Source: Actinomadura citrea
Lineage (GTDB): Bacteria; Actinomycetota; Actinomycetes; Streptosporangiales; Streptosporangiaceae
DNA: 64,000 nucleotides
Direction: 5' to 3'
NCBI RefSeq assembly: GCF_013409045.1
Contig: NZ_JACCBT010000001.1
Span: 2,046,001-2,110,000, forward strand
Positions 16,552-24,794 of the stretch are shown here, one piece after another. The position numbers and the translations under genes are program-made. Numbering within the stretch: the stretch's first letter is position 1; every line of letters starts with the position of its first letter. Under the pieces are notes generated by a model. The model saw only the letters and a program-made list of their open reading frames with translations, was not told the DNA's origin and ran no database searches.

Positions 16552-18072
16552 TCAGGCGGTCTGCGACGCCTCCGCGGTGCCGCCCGCGGTCGCGGCCGGC
16601 TTGCCGGCGCGGGTGCGGCGGCGGGGCCTGCTGCGCTTGCGCTCGGTGGCGACCGCGTCGACGACGTTGTCGTCCGCGGCCGTCTCGGCCTCCGCCGCGG
16701 CGGCCTCGACCGGCTGGCCCGCCCGCGTGCGCGTCCGGTCGCGCTTGCGGCGGCGCGGCCGGGGACGCTCCTGCTCCTGCTCCCGGTTGCGGTTCTGGTC
16801 GCGGCCGCGGTCGTGGCTGCGGACCTTGCCCGTCTCGCCGATGTCCTCCAGTTCCTCGGCGTCCAGCCCGGCGCGGCCGTTGCGCATGTCGGTGGGCAGC
16901 GTCCCCTTCGTGCCCGCGGGGATGCCGAGCGTCTCGAAGAAGTGCGGGGACGTGGAGTAGGTCTCCTCCGGGGCGGCGAACGGCAGATCGAGCGTGCCGT
17001 TGATCAGCTTCCACCGGGTGAGGTCGGACCAGTCGACGAGCGTGACGGCGACGCCCTCCTTGCCCGCGCGGCCGGTCCGGCCGATGCGGTGCACGTAGGT
17101 GTCGGCGCTGTCGGGGCACTCGTAGTTCACGACGTGGGTGACGTCGTCGACGTCGAGGCCGCGGGCCGCCACGTCGGTGGCCACCAGCACGCCGATCTTG
17201 CCGTTGCGGAACGCGCGCAGTGCCCGCTCGCGCTGGCTCTGCCCGAGGTCGCCGTGCACGGCGGCGGCGTCGAAGCCGCGCTGTGCGAGGTCGGCGGCCA
17301 CGCGGTCGCACGCCCGCTTCGTCTGGCAGAAGACCATGGTCAGACCACGGCCCTCGGCCTGCAGCAGGCGGGCCAGCATCTCCGGCTTGTCCATCTGGTG
17401 GGCCTGGAAGACGTGCTGGACGACCTGCGGCGTCGCGTCCGACTCGGTGTGCGACTCGGCCCGGACGTTGGTCGGGCGGGTCAGGTACCGGCGCGACAGC
17501 GCGGCGATCTCGCCCGGCATCGTCGCCGAGAACAGCATGGTCTGCCGCCGCGCCGGGATCCGGTCGATGATCCGCTCGATGTCCGGCAGGAAGCCGAGGT
17601 CGAGCATGCGGTCCGCCTCGTCCAGCACCAGCACCTCGACCTTGGACAGGTCGAGGTACTTCTGCTTGATGAGGTCGAGGAGCCTGCCCGGGGTGCCGAC
17701 GACGACGTCGACGCCCTCGCGCAGCGCCTCGATCTGCGGTTCGTAGGCGCGACCGCCGTACACCGACAGGACGCGGCTGCCGAGCTTGCCGCCGGCGACG
17801 AGAAGGTCGTCGGTGACCTGGAGGGCCAGTTCGCGGGTCGGCGCGACGACGAGCGCGCGCGGCTCGCGGCCGCCGTGCTCGATGCGCTGCAGCAGCGCGG
17901 CGCCGAACGCGAGGGTCTTGCCGGTGCCCGTGCGGGCCTGGCCGATGATGTCGTGGCCGCCCAGCGCGATCGGCAGGGCGAGCTCTTGGATGGGGAACGC
18001 GTCCACGATGCCTTCGGCTTCGAGGGCGTCTGCTATCTCGGGTACGACCCCGAGTTCACGAAAGGTAGTCAG
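16552..18072 (-). CDS. DEAD-box RNA helicase (RhlE-like), apparent CTG start
   Basis: A 506-residue helicase: Q motif (GIVDAFPIQE, residues 21-30), Walker A (ARTGTGKT, about 46-53), PTRELA, VGTPGRLLD, DEAD, SAT, VATDVAARGLDVDDV and HRIGRTGRAGKEG. A basic, Arg-rich C-terminal tail follows, typical of RNA-binding actinobacterial helicases. The frame reads LTTFRELGVVPEIADAL from a CTG at 18072, nine bases after GGAGG (18082-18086). From memory homologues begin MTTFRELG, so CTG is probably the initiator; the next start, GTG 18006, would cut the Q motif. A promoter about 200 bases upstream implies a long leader. Confidence 0.9.
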   Translation of the reverse strand: MTTFRELGVVPEIADALEAEGIVDAFPIQELALPIALGGHDIIGQARTGTGKTLAFGAALLQRIEHGGREPRALVVAPTRELALQVTDDLLVAGGKLGSRVLSVYGGRAYEPQIEALREGVDVVVGTPGRLLDLIKQKYLDLSKVEVLVLDEADRMLDLGFLPDIERIIDRIPARRQTMLFSATMPGEIAALSRRYLTRPTNVRAESHTESDATPQVVQHVFQAHQMDKPEMLARLLQAEGRGLTMVFCQTKRACDRVAADLAQRGFDAAAVHGDLGQSQRERALRAFRNGKIGVLVATDVAARGLDVDDVTHVVNYECPDSADTYVHRIGRTGRAGKEGVAVTLVDWSDLTRWKLINGTLDLPFAAPEETYSTSPHFFETLGIPAGTKGTLPTDMRNGRAGLDAEELEDIGETGKVRSHDRGRDQNRNREQEQERPRPRRRKRDRTRTRAGQPVEAAAAEAETAADDNVVDAVATERKRSRPRRRTRAGKPAATAGGTAEASQTA

Positions 18073-18449
18073 GGCTTTCAGCCTCCAATATGCGGGGTCT
18101 CCGCTCCCGGGTGCGGCGCGGCTCGCCGGCGGGACACCGCCGAACCGGCGTGTCCGCCGTTCCTGTGGCCGCGCGCTCGCGCGGGAGGGACCAGCCGTTG
18201 CACAAATCTGTCGGCGACCGCAGTCAGGGGTTGAAAGCAGTCACTCACTGTGGCTGCGTGCGGTCACACTCCGCGACGCAGTGTACCGACCGTTGATTGC
18301 CTACACCAATAGCCGGTCACTCGGCCCAACGTTTCCATGGTTTCATCTATTCCGTCCCCGGCCCGCCAGGCGTTACGCGCCCGGCGCGGCGAGGCCTCCT
18401 GACCCGGTCTGTAGCGGGGCGGGACGGCCACATCCGGACACTTCGCGAC
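18073..18449 (-). other. long 5' region of the DEAD-box helicase gene
   Basis: No convincing gene is present on either strand. The stretch is less GC-rich than the neighbours near 18230-18360. It contains a candidate promoter (18280-18309) that would leave a leader of about 200 bases before the CTG start. Long leaders are common for cold-inducible RNA helicases; regulation here is inference. Confidence 0.45.
18280..18309 (-). promoter_or_regulatory. candidate promoter of the helicase gene
   Basis: On the minus strand TTGGTG (18309-18304) and TACACT (18285-18280) are separated by 18 bases. It is the best sigma-70-like match in the interval, with the transcription start expected near 18272. 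Confidence 0.4.
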
Positions 18450-18487
18450 GGCGCAGGCCCCCGCCGTGGAAGGCGGGGGCCTGCGCC
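18450..18487 (-). terminator. strong hairpin terminator after the GlsB/YmgE gene
   Basis: A perfect 16-bp stem (GGCGCAGGCCCCCGCC and its complement) with a GTGGAA loop starts 17 bases beyond the stop at 18504. It may also stop readthrough from the plus side. Confidence 0.8.
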
Positions 18488-18503
18488 GGGGTGGTGCCGG
18501 GGG

Positions 18504-18800
18504 TCAGTAGCTCCGGCGGCGGGTCCGCGAGCCGTGGCCGCGGCCGCGGCCGCGCGTGTTCATCGTGGTGAGCGCGGCCACGCCCAGCGCGGCGATCACC
18601 ACCGCGAAGACGAAGGCGACGAGCATCCCCGCCCCGAGGGCGTCCGCGACGACACCGCCGAGGATCGCGCCGGCGATTCCGACGAGGACCGTGAGCAGGA
18701 TGCCGATCGGGTTGCGGCCCGGCACGACCAGCCGCGCGAGTGCACCGATGACGGCACCGACGACGATGAACCAAAGGATCGTGGTGAGCATGTCGATCAA
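18504..18800 (-). CDS. GlsB/YeaQ/YmgE-family stress membrane protein
   Basis: A small membrane protein of 98 residues (95 if ATG 18791 is used) with three hydrophobic helices (TILWFIVVGAVIGALARLVV, GILLTVLVGIAGAILGGVVADAL, MLVAFVFAVVIAALGVAAL) and the family's GxxxGxLAR and GxxGaxlGg motifs. A basic RGRGRGHGSRTRRRSY tail is unusual. AAAGGA lies four bases before TTG 18800 and 13 before ATG 18791. The role is unknown beyond its family link with transglycosylase-associated stress proteins. Confidence 0.85.
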   Translation of the reverse strand: MIDMLTTILWFIVVGAVIGALARLVVPGRNPIGILLTVLVGIAGAILGGVVADALGAGMLVAFVFAVVIAALGVAALTTMNTRGRGRGHGSRTRRRSY

Positions 18801-18932
18801 CCATTCCTTTCGTGGGCCGGTCGCCCGAGGTCGGTCATCGATATGCCCCGCCTGCCGGGTTGAAACAAAATCCAGGTCAAGGCGCGTGGGGAGAGGGTAA
18901 AGCCGCAGGTACGCGGCATGATGCAGGTGGAT

Positions 18933-18950
18933 CGCGCCTGCGCAGGCGCG
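18933..18950 (-). terminator. palindromic hairpin after the DUF3107 gene
   Basis: The 18-bp perfect palindrome CGCGCCTGCGCAGGCGCG starts five bases beyond the DUF3107 stop and can form a short GC stem. A terminator role is likely but not certain. Confidence 0.5.
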
Positions 18951-18954
18951 CGGC

Positions 18955-19188
18955 TCAGGTGTACTGCGTGCCGAAGCCCACGCTGCGCTGCTCGTCCTCG
19001 GCGATCTCCAGGTAGCCGACGCGGGCCGCGGGGATGACGACCCGGCCGGCGCGGCGGTCCTTCAGCACCAGCACGCCCTGCGGGTCGGCGAGCGCCGCCC
19101 CGAGCGCGTCCTGGACGTCGTCGGCCGTCTGGTCGGTGTCGACCACCAGCTCCTTGGCCACGTTCTGGACCCCGATGCGAACCTGCAC
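18955..19188 (-). CDS. DUF3107 family protein
   Basis: A 77-residue protein: VQVRIGVQNVAKELVVDTDQTADDVQDALGAALADPQGVLVLKDRRAGRVVIPAARVGYLEI. This is the actinobacterial DUF3107 family (Rv3208A/TB9.4 in M. tuberculosis, from memory), of unknown function and highly conserved beside a TetR gene, as here. GGGAGG six bases before GTG 19188 fixes the start; longer in-frame starts run through the intergenic hairpin region. Confidence 0.88.
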   Translation of the reverse strand: MQVRIGVQNVAKELVVDTDQTADDVQDALGAALADPQGVLVLKDRRAGRVVIPAARVGYLEIAEDEQRSVGFGTQYT

Positions 19189-19337
19189 GCGATGCCTCCC
19201 GTCGTCGGGTGCGTCCCGCCGACCGCCGGCGGGCCCGGCTCCGATGGTCGCATGGAGATCGCCGGGACGTGCCGCCATCCGGTTGTGCCCAGGGTGAACG
19301 TCCCCCGGCCGCGGGATGGACGGGCACAGGCCCGTTA

Positions 19338-19360
19338 CCGGCCGCCGGGGCGTCGGCCGG
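19338..19360 (-). terminator. hairpin after the TetR gene
   Basis: CCGGCCG and CGGCCGG form a 7-bp stem with a nine-base loop, 15 bases beyond the TetR stop at 19375. A weak terminator candidate. Confidence 0.4.
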
Positions 19361-19374
19361 GATCACTCGCGGCG

Positions 19375-20007
19375 TCAGCCCTGGTCGTTGGTGCGGGGGA
19401 AGCCGGAGATGCCGCGCCAGGCCAGCCGGGCGATGATCTTCTCGGCGGTGTCCTTGGGGATCGCCCGGTGCTGGGAGAGCCAGAAGCGGGCGCTGACCTC
19501 GGCCATGCCGACCAGGCCCATGCCGAGCAGGTGCGCCTCCTCGGCGGGGGCGTTGGTGTCCTCGGCGATCACCTGCGCGATCATCTCGGCGCACTGCTGG
19601 TTGGCGCGGTCGACGCGGGCCCGGACGGGCGCGACGTTGCGCAGGTCGGACTCGAAGACCAGGCGGTAGGCCTCGCCGTCGCCCGCCACGAAGTCGTAGA
19701 AGGCCTGCATGCTCGCCTGCACGCGCAGCTTGTTGTCCGTGGTGGACTCCAGCGCCTCGCGGACGATCTTCACCAGGGCCTCGGCGTGCTCGTCCAGCAG
19801 CGCCAGGTACAGCTCCAGCTTGCCCGGGAAGTGCTGGTAGAGCACGGGCTTGCTGACGCCCGCGCGCTCGGCGATCTCGTCCATCGCCGCGGCGTGGTAC
19901 CCCTGCGCGACGAACACCTCCTGGGCCGCGCCGAGCAACTGCTTGCGGCGCGCCAGTCGCGGCAGTCTCGTGCCACGGGGGCGGGCGTCCGGGGTCGCGG
20001 TCACCAC
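19375..20007 (-). CDS. TetR-family regulator (Rv3208-like)
   Basis: A 210-residue regulator with a basic N-terminus, HTH at about 20-65 (KQLLGAAQEVFVAQGYHAAAMDEIAERAGVSKPVLYQHFPGKLELYLALL) and a helical C-terminal domain (FVAGDGEAYRLVFESDL, HLLGMGLVGMAEVSARFWL). Its position before DUF3107 and the DEAD-box helicase matches the conserved actinobacterial order, so I equate it with the Rv3208 group by context. Two adjacent GTG codons (20007 and 20004) are possible starts; GGAG spacing favours the second slightly. Confidence 0.88.
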   Translation of the reverse strand: MVTATPDARPRGTRLPRLARRKQLLGAAQEVFVAQGYHAAAMDEIAERAGVSKPVLYQHFPGKLELYLALLDEHAEALVKIVREALESTTDNKLRVQASMQAFYDFVAGDGEAYRLVFESDLRNVAPVRARVDRANQQCAEMIAQVIAEDTNAPAEEAHLLGMGLVGMAEVSARFWLSQHRAIPKDTAEKIIARLAWRGISGFPRTNDQG

Positions 20008-20074
20008 ACTCTCCGATCACCGAATCGTGGGGACGGATGGGGGTCGTCCGTCACCGGGAAACAATCTCATCATC

Positions 20075-20088
20075 CTACGCGCGAGTAA
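20075..20088. promoter_or_regulatory. possible TetR operator
   Basis: The sequence CTACGCGCGAGTAA is a near-palindrome (TAC-n-CGCG-n-GTA) about 70 bases before the TetR start. It resembles short TTAC...GTAA operators of lipid-linked TetR regulators. Weak evidence. Confidence 0.3.
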
Positions 20089-20235
20089 CTCCGTTGGTCA
20101 CGGGCACCGCCCGCCGTCGTTCCTTCGCGCAGGTCAGTGTATTCCCGCCGGAACCGGGAGCGGTCCGCCCCGATCTTTCTGTCAACCTTCCTTCCTGTGC
20201 CGGGCGCCAACATTCAGGTCACCGGTGGACGCGGG

Positions 20236-20427
20236 TCACCGGTAGTCGTCCTCGTCCAGCCGGACCTCCCGCCGCTGCTCGGCCGCGTCGGCCTCGTTCG
20301 CGTCCTCCGGAATGGGGCCGCGCTCGACGCGCTCCTCCTCCTCGTCGAGGGCGGCTCGCTGCTCCGCCGCGTCGGCCTCGTTGGCGTCGTCGGGCGCGGG
20401 CTGTTCCAGGTCGTCGGTCTCGCTCAT
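20236..20427 (-). CDS. small acidic repeat protein
   Basis: A 63-residue, strongly acidic protein without recognised domain. It contains a duplicated element, PDDANEADAAEQRA and PEDANEADAAEQRR, separated by a Glu/Arg stretch. It is probably intrinsically disordered. I recall similar (D)ANEADALEQ motifs in other actinobacterial small proteins but know no function. It starts with ATG 20427 after GGAGGATCCC-type spacing, downstream of the flavoprotein gene and possibly unlinked to it. Confidence 0.7.
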   Translation of the reverse strand: MSETDDLEQPAPDDANEADAAEQRAALDEEEERVERGPIPEDANEADAAEQRREVRLDEDDYR

Positions 20428-20446
20428 CAGGGATCCTCCTCCAGGT

Positions 20447-21772
20447 TCACAGCCGTCCGGCCAGCTCCCGCAGCGGCGCCTCGACGGACTCGCCGTGGGT
20501 CGGGAACGCGTGGACGACGTCGGCGAGCAGGCTCAGCGGCGTCTCCGCGCGGATGGCCAGCGCGATCTCGCTCATCCACTCGTCGGCGTGGAGTCCGGCG
20601 GCGGCGGCGCCGACCAGCAGTCCGCGGGTGGGGTCGGCGTACAGCTCCACCCGGCCGCGCTCGTCGGCCTCGACCGCCGCCCGGGCCGTCGCGGCGAGGT
20701 CGTACCCGGCGGTGAGGAGGTCTATGCCGAGTTCCTCCGCCTGCCTGGGGGAGATGCCCACCGAGTAGACGGTGGGCGTCGTGTAGACGACGCGGGGGAT
20801 GGCGCGGTAGTCGGCCTCGCGCCGGTGCCCGAGCAGGTTCGACAGCGCGACCTGCGCCTGGTAGCGGGCGGCGTGCGCGGTGCGGGCGACGCCGGTGACG
20901 TCGCCGGCCGCCCACACGCCGCCCGCGGCGCCGGGCACCCGGCACGTCTCGTCCACGGGGATTCCCTGGCCGGGTATGACGTCGATGCCGAGGTGCTCCA
21001 GCCCGAGGCCCTCCACGCGTGGGCGGCGCCCGGCGGCGACGAGGACGCGGTCGGCGTCGAGGGTCCCGCCGTCGGTCAGCCAGAGCCGCAGGCCGACGTC
21101 CTTGCGCTCGGCGTCGGCGACGGCGGCGCCGAGCCGCAGGTCGACGCCCATCCGGCGCAGGGCGTCGGCGAGCACCTCCCCGGCGAACGGCGCCTCCGCG
21201 TCCAGCAGCCGCCCGGACGCCTCGACGACCGCGACCTGCGAGCCGAACGCCGCGTACACCTGCGCCAGCTCGCAGCCGACCGGGCCCCCGCCGAGGATCA
21301 CCAGCCGGCGCGGCAGGTCGGGGACCGAGAGGGCCTCGGCGCTCGTCCACAGCGGCACGTCGGCCAGCCCCTCGACGGGCGGGATGACCGGCTCGCTGCC
21401 GGTGCAGACGATGAGGTCGCCGAAGCCGTGCACGGCGCCGTCCACCTCGATCCGGCCGTGGTCGAGGATCTGCCCCCGGCCGCGCAGGACGGTCACGCCG
21501 TCCTCGGCCATCCGTGCGACGGCGGGGTCGTCGCCCCGGTTCCCGGCCAGCCCGTCGCGGCGGGCGAGGGCCATCTCCCAGGTCTCGCCGCGGCGCGCCG
21601 ACATCAGCAGCGACTTGGACGGGACGCACGCGAAGTAGGGCGACTCCCCGCCGACGAGACGGTTCTCGACGAGCGCGACGTCCCGTCCCGCGCGGGCGAG
21701 GCCGGTCGCGACCAGCTCCCCCGCGGTCCCCCCGCCCAGCACCACGGCGTCGTAGTGATGGTTGTGCGACAA
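20447..21772 (-). CDS. Lpd/MerA-like FAD-dependent oxidoreductase lacking one redox cysteine
   Basis: A 441-residue class-I pyridine nucleotide-disulfide oxidoreductase: FAD site VVLGGGTAGELVATGLA, NAD(P) site LVILGGGPVGCELAQVYAAFG, second FAD motif GGVWAAGDVTG, and a dimerisation domain ending HAFPTHGES. The redox-active CxxxxC reads GGESPYFACVPSK, so the first cysteine is serine and no intramolecular disulfide can form. It may be a single-thiol or non-disulfide reductase. The TTG at 21772 is seven bases behind AAGGA and opens SHNHHYDAVVLGGG; longer starts are unsupported. Confidence 0.86.
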   Translation of the reverse strand: MSHNHHYDAVVLGGGTAGELVATGLARAGRDVALVENRLVGGESPYFACVPSKSLLMSARRGETWEMALARRDGLAGNRGDDPAVARMAEDGVTVLRGRGQILDHGRIEVDGAVHGFGDLIVCTGSEPVIPPVEGLADVPLWTSAEALSVPDLPRRLVILGGGPVGCELAQVYAAFGSQVAVVEASGRLLDAEAPFAGEVLADALRRMGVDLRLGAAVADAERKDVGLRLWLTDGGTLDADRVLVAAGRRPRVEGLGLEHLGIDVIPGQGIPVDETCRVPGAAGGVWAAGDVTGVARTAHAARYQAQVALSNLLGHRREADYRAIPRVVYTTPTVYSVGISPRQAEELGIDLLTAGYDLAATARAAVEADERGRVELYADPTRGLLVGAAAAGLHADEWMSEIALAIRAETPLSLLADVVHAFPTHGESVEAPLRELAGRL

Positions 21773-21878
21773 CGGTTCTTCCTTCCACCCGTGGTGTCCC
21801 CAGGCACCATGGTGACGGAACGCGGTCCCGGAGAGTGCCGATTCGAACACATAGGGCACCCGGGATCGCCGAAGTCGC

Positions 21879-22787
21879 TCAGGGCAGCGGCCGGTGGTCC
21901 TTCAGAAGCGGTTCCAGGAGGTCACCGTGCTCGTCCACCCGGGCGAGGACGTCCTCGGGGCCGAAGACGAGATCGGCGGGGTCCTCGCACGCCTCCAACT
22001 CGTCCCAGGTGATCGGCGTCGACACCGACGGGCGGCTCGCGGCGCGCAGCGAGTAGGGCGCGACGGTCGTCTTGGCCGGGTTGTTCTGGCTCCAGTCGAC
22101 GAACACCTTGTCCTTGCGCAGCCGCCGCTCCATCTTCGCGACGACCAGCTTCGGGTTCTCGTCGGCCAGGCGCTGCGCGGCGGCCTTGGCGTACTCGGAC
22201 GTCCGCTCGGCCTCCTTCGGCTCCTCGATCGGGACGTAGAGGTGCAGGCCCTTCTTGCCGCTCGTCTTCGGGTAGGACTCCAGGCCGTCCTCGGCGAGCA
22301 CGTCGCGCAGCAGGGCGGCGACCTCGCACGCCTCCACGATCGTGGCGGGCGGGCCCGGGTCCAGGTCGAAGACGACCAGGTCGGGAGTGTGCACCTTGCC
22401 GCGCGGCCCCACCTTCCACTGCGGGATGTGCAGTTCCAGCGCGGCGAGGTTCGCGCACCACACGAGCGTGGGCAGGTCGTCGACGACGACGAAGTCGAGG
22501 GTGTCGCGGCCCTTGGAGCTGCCGGGGGTGGGGATCGTCGCCGTCCGGACCCAGTCCGGGGTGTGGGAGGGGGCGTTCTTCTCGAAGAACTTGCCGCCGT
22601 CTATGCCGTCCGGCCAGCGGATGCGGGTCGCGGCGCGGTCGTGCAGGTGGGGGAGCATGACCGGGGCGATGCGGGCGTAGTAGTCGATGACCTCACCCTT
22701 GGTGAACTCCGGGTACATGCCCTTGTCGAGATTGGAGAGGGAGAGCTGACGGCCGTCCACCTCGACGGCGGTCCTCTTACTGCTCAC
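21879..22787 (-). CDS. LigD-type polymerase/primase (PolDom) of NHEJ
   Basis: A 302-residue archaeo-eukaryotic primase-like polymerase: VEVDGRQLSLSNLDKGMYPEFTKGEVIDYYARIAPVML at the start, RWPDGIDGGKFFEKNAP, the metal-binding pair in LVVFDLDPG, KTSGKKGLHLYVP and VFVDWSQNNPAKTTVAPYSLR. It fills gaps and adds ribonucleotides at breaks held by Ku. The GTG at 22787 lies inside the last codons of the ligase gene (11-base overlap), so the two are coupled. It is a standalone domain, not a full LigD fusion. Confidence 0.92.
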   Translation of the reverse strand: MSSKRTAVEVDGRQLSLSNLDKGMYPEFTKGEVIDYYARIAPVMLPHLHDRAATRIRWPDGIDGGKFFEKNAPSHTPDWVRTATIPTPGSSKGRDTLDFVVVDDLPTLVWCANLAALELHIPQWKVGPRGKVHTPDLVVFDLDPGPPATIVEACEVAALLRDVLAEDGLESYPKTSGKKGLHLYVPIEEPKEAERTSEYAKAAAQRLADENPKLVVAKMERRLRKDKVFVDWSQNNPAKTTVAPYSLRAASRPSVSTPITWDELEACEDPADLVFGPEDVLARVDEHGDLLEPLLKDHRPLP

Positions 22788-23751
22788 TCGTGACCTCCAG
22801 GGGGTCCTTGTCGTCGCGCAGGCCCCGCCAGGACGGGAAGCGGAGGCGGCCGTCCCTGGTCCGGGCGCTGTAGGCGACCTCCCCGACGAGCCGGGGCTCA
22901 ACCCATTGGGCGTCGCGGGCGAACTCGCGCGGAACGGGCTCGTCGTAGGGGCTCGTCGGACGGCGCAGCGGCCACAGCGTCTCGTACAGCTCGTCCAGGA
23001 CACGGTCGCTGAAGCCCGTGCCGACGTGGCCGACGAAACCCAGCCTGCCCTTCATGTCGTACTCGCCCAGCAGCAGCGAGCCCACGCCGCCTTCGCGCCG
23101 GCCCTTTCCAGGCTTCCAGCCGCAGATGACGATCTCGCGCGTCATGAAGTTCTTCACCTTGCGCCAGAAGTCGACGCGGCGCCCCGGGCGGTACGGGGAG
23201 TCGAGGCGTTTGGCGAGCAGGCCCTCCATCTGCTGCTCGCGGGTGAAGGAGAGCAGCTCCTCCACCTGGAGCCGGTCGCCGCCGTGCAGGTACGGGGGCA
23301 CCTCCACGGGGCCGGTGCCGGCGAGGTCCAGCTCCGCCAGCACCGAGCGGCGGTCGGCGTAGGGGACGTCGTACAGGACGTGCCCGTCCAGGAAGAGGAC
23401 GTCGAAGACCACGTAGCGGACGGGCACCTCGCGGATCAGTCGGGGGTCGGGGCGCTGGACGTGCATCCGGCGCTGGAGGCGTTCGAAGCTGGGGCGTCCC
23501 TCCTGGAAGGCGACGACCTCGCCGTCCAGCACGACGTCGTGGTCGGGCAGCAGGTCGGCGAGGGCGGACAGCTCGGGGTAGCGGCTCGTCACCTCGCCGC
23601 CGCGCCGGCCGACGGCGCGGGCGCCGTCGGCGGAGACGTGCGACAGGACGCGCACGCCGTCCCATTTCAGCTCCAGGCCCCACTTCCCGCCGTCGGAGGG
23701 GAGGTCTCCGGTGGAGGCCATCATCGGCTCGACGGGCCACGGCATGGTCAT
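22777..23751 (-). CDS. ATP-dependent DNA ligase (LigD ligase-domain type)
   Basis: A 324-residue ligase: adenylation motif ELKWDGVRVL (KxDG), VVLDGEVVAF, YVVFDVLFLDG, EGLLAKRLDSPYRPGRR, WRKVKN, and an OB domain (GSLLLGEYDMKGRLGFVGHVGTGFSD). It seals double-strand breaks in the Ku-dependent pathway. It overlaps the polymerase gene and is divergent from ku with 113 bases between, so the three genes form a compact NHEJ locus. ATG 23751 opens MTMPWPVEPMMAS, standard for LigD ligase domains. Confidence 0.92.
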   Translation of the reverse strand: MTMPWPVEPMMASTGDLPSDGGKWGLELKWDGVRVLSHVSADGARAVGRRGGEVTSRYPELSALADLLPDHDVVLDGEVVAFQEGRPSFERLQRRMHVQRPDPRLIREVPVRYVVFDVLFLDGHVLYDVPYADRRSVLAELDLAGTGPVEVPPYLHGGDRLQVEELLSFTREQQMEGLLAKRLDSPYRPGRRVDFWRKVKNFMTREIVICGWKPGKGRREGGVGSLLLGEYDMKGRLGFVGHVGTGFSDRVLDELYETLWPLRRPTSPYDEPVPREFARDAQWVEPRLVGEVAYSARTRDGRLRFPSWRGLRDDKDPLEVTSEQ

Positions 23752-23864
23752 ACCGCCGTCTTACCCCGTCCCGCCGCACGGGGAAAGGATCACGACGCCG
23801 TTCTGGCGCAAATCGAAGGACGTTGCGACGCTAGGGGCAGGAACGTGCTGGGTAAGGACGGATC

Positions 23865-24770
23865 ATGCGCAGTATCTGGAAGGGCGCGATCTCCTTCGGT
23901 CTGGTGACCATACCGGTGAAGCTCTACTCGGCGACCGAGCAGCGGGACGTCGCCTTCCACCAGGTGCACCGGGAGGACGGCGGGCGCATCAAGTACAAGC
24001 GGGTGTGCACGATCGACGGCGAGGAGGTGCCCTACTCCGACATCGCCAAGGGCTACGAGCTGCCGAGCGGCGAGATGGTCATCCTCACCGACGAGGACTT
24101 CGCCGACCTGCCGCTGTCGTCCAGCCGCCGGATCGACGTCCTGCAGTTCGTGGAGCGCGAGGAGGTCGACCCGATCTACTTCGCGAAGTCCTACTACCTG
24201 GAGCCCGACGCGCAGGGCGCCAAGCCGTACGTGCTGCTGCGGGACGCGCTGGAGAGCTCCGGGCAGGTCGCGATCGTCAAGGTGGCGCTGCGCCAGCGCG
24301 AGTCGCTCGCGACGCTGCGGGTCAGCGAGGGCGTGTTCGTCCTGGAGACCATGCTGTGGCCGGACGAGGTCCGCACCCCCGACTTCCCCTTCCTGGAGGA
24401 GGACATCGAGGTCCGCAAGCAGGAGCTGTCGATGGCGACGTCGCTGATCGAGTCGATGGAGGGGGACTTCGACCCGGGCGAGTACAAGGACGCCTACCGG
24501 GAGGCGCTCCAGGCGGTGATCGACGCCAAGGTCGAGGGGCGCGAGGTGGCGCGGCCCGCCGAGGAGGGCGAGGAGGAGCCCGCCGCGGACCTGCTCAGCG
24601 CGCTGCGCGCCAGCGTCGAGGCGGCGAAGAAGAGCCGCGGCGAGAAGTCGGGGAAGGCGGCGTCCGGCAAGGGGGCGCCGGCGAAGAAGCCCGCCGCGCG
24701 CAAGACGGCGTCGTCCAAGTCCGGCGAGAAGAAGGAGCCGGCCAAGAGCCGCGGCCGCAAGTCGGCGTGA
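23865..24770 (+). CDS. ku: Ku, NHEJ DNA end-binding protein
   Basis: A 301-residue bacterial Ku homodimer subunit beginning MRSIWKGAISFGLVTIPVKLYSATE, followed by the core (FHQVHREDGGRIKYKRVCTIDGEEV; ILTDEDFADLPLSSSRRIDVL; GVFVLETMLWPDEVR). After about residue 255 comes a 46-residue Lys/Ala/Ser-rich tail (KKSRGEKSGKAASGK and beyond) like the DNA-sliding tails of some actinobacterial Ku proteins. AAGGA lies six bases before the ATG. It is divergent from the LigD-type ligase gene. Confidence 0.95.
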   Translation: MRSIWKGAISFGLVTIPVKLYSATEQRDVAFHQVHREDGGRIKYKRVCTIDGEEVPYSDIAKGYELPSGEMVILTDEDFADLPLSSSRRIDVLQFVEREEVDPIYFAKSYYLEPDAQGAKPYVLLRDALESSGQVAIVKVALRQRESLATLRVSEGVFVLETMLWPDEVRTPDFPFLEEDIEVRKQELSMATSLIESMEGDFDPGEYKDAYREALQAVIDAKVEGREVARPAEEGEEEPAADLLSALRASVEAAKKSRGEKSGKAASGKGAPAKKPAARKTASSKSGEKKEPAKSRGRKSA

Positions 24771-24794
24771 CCCCGCGGCCGGGCCGGGGCCGGT

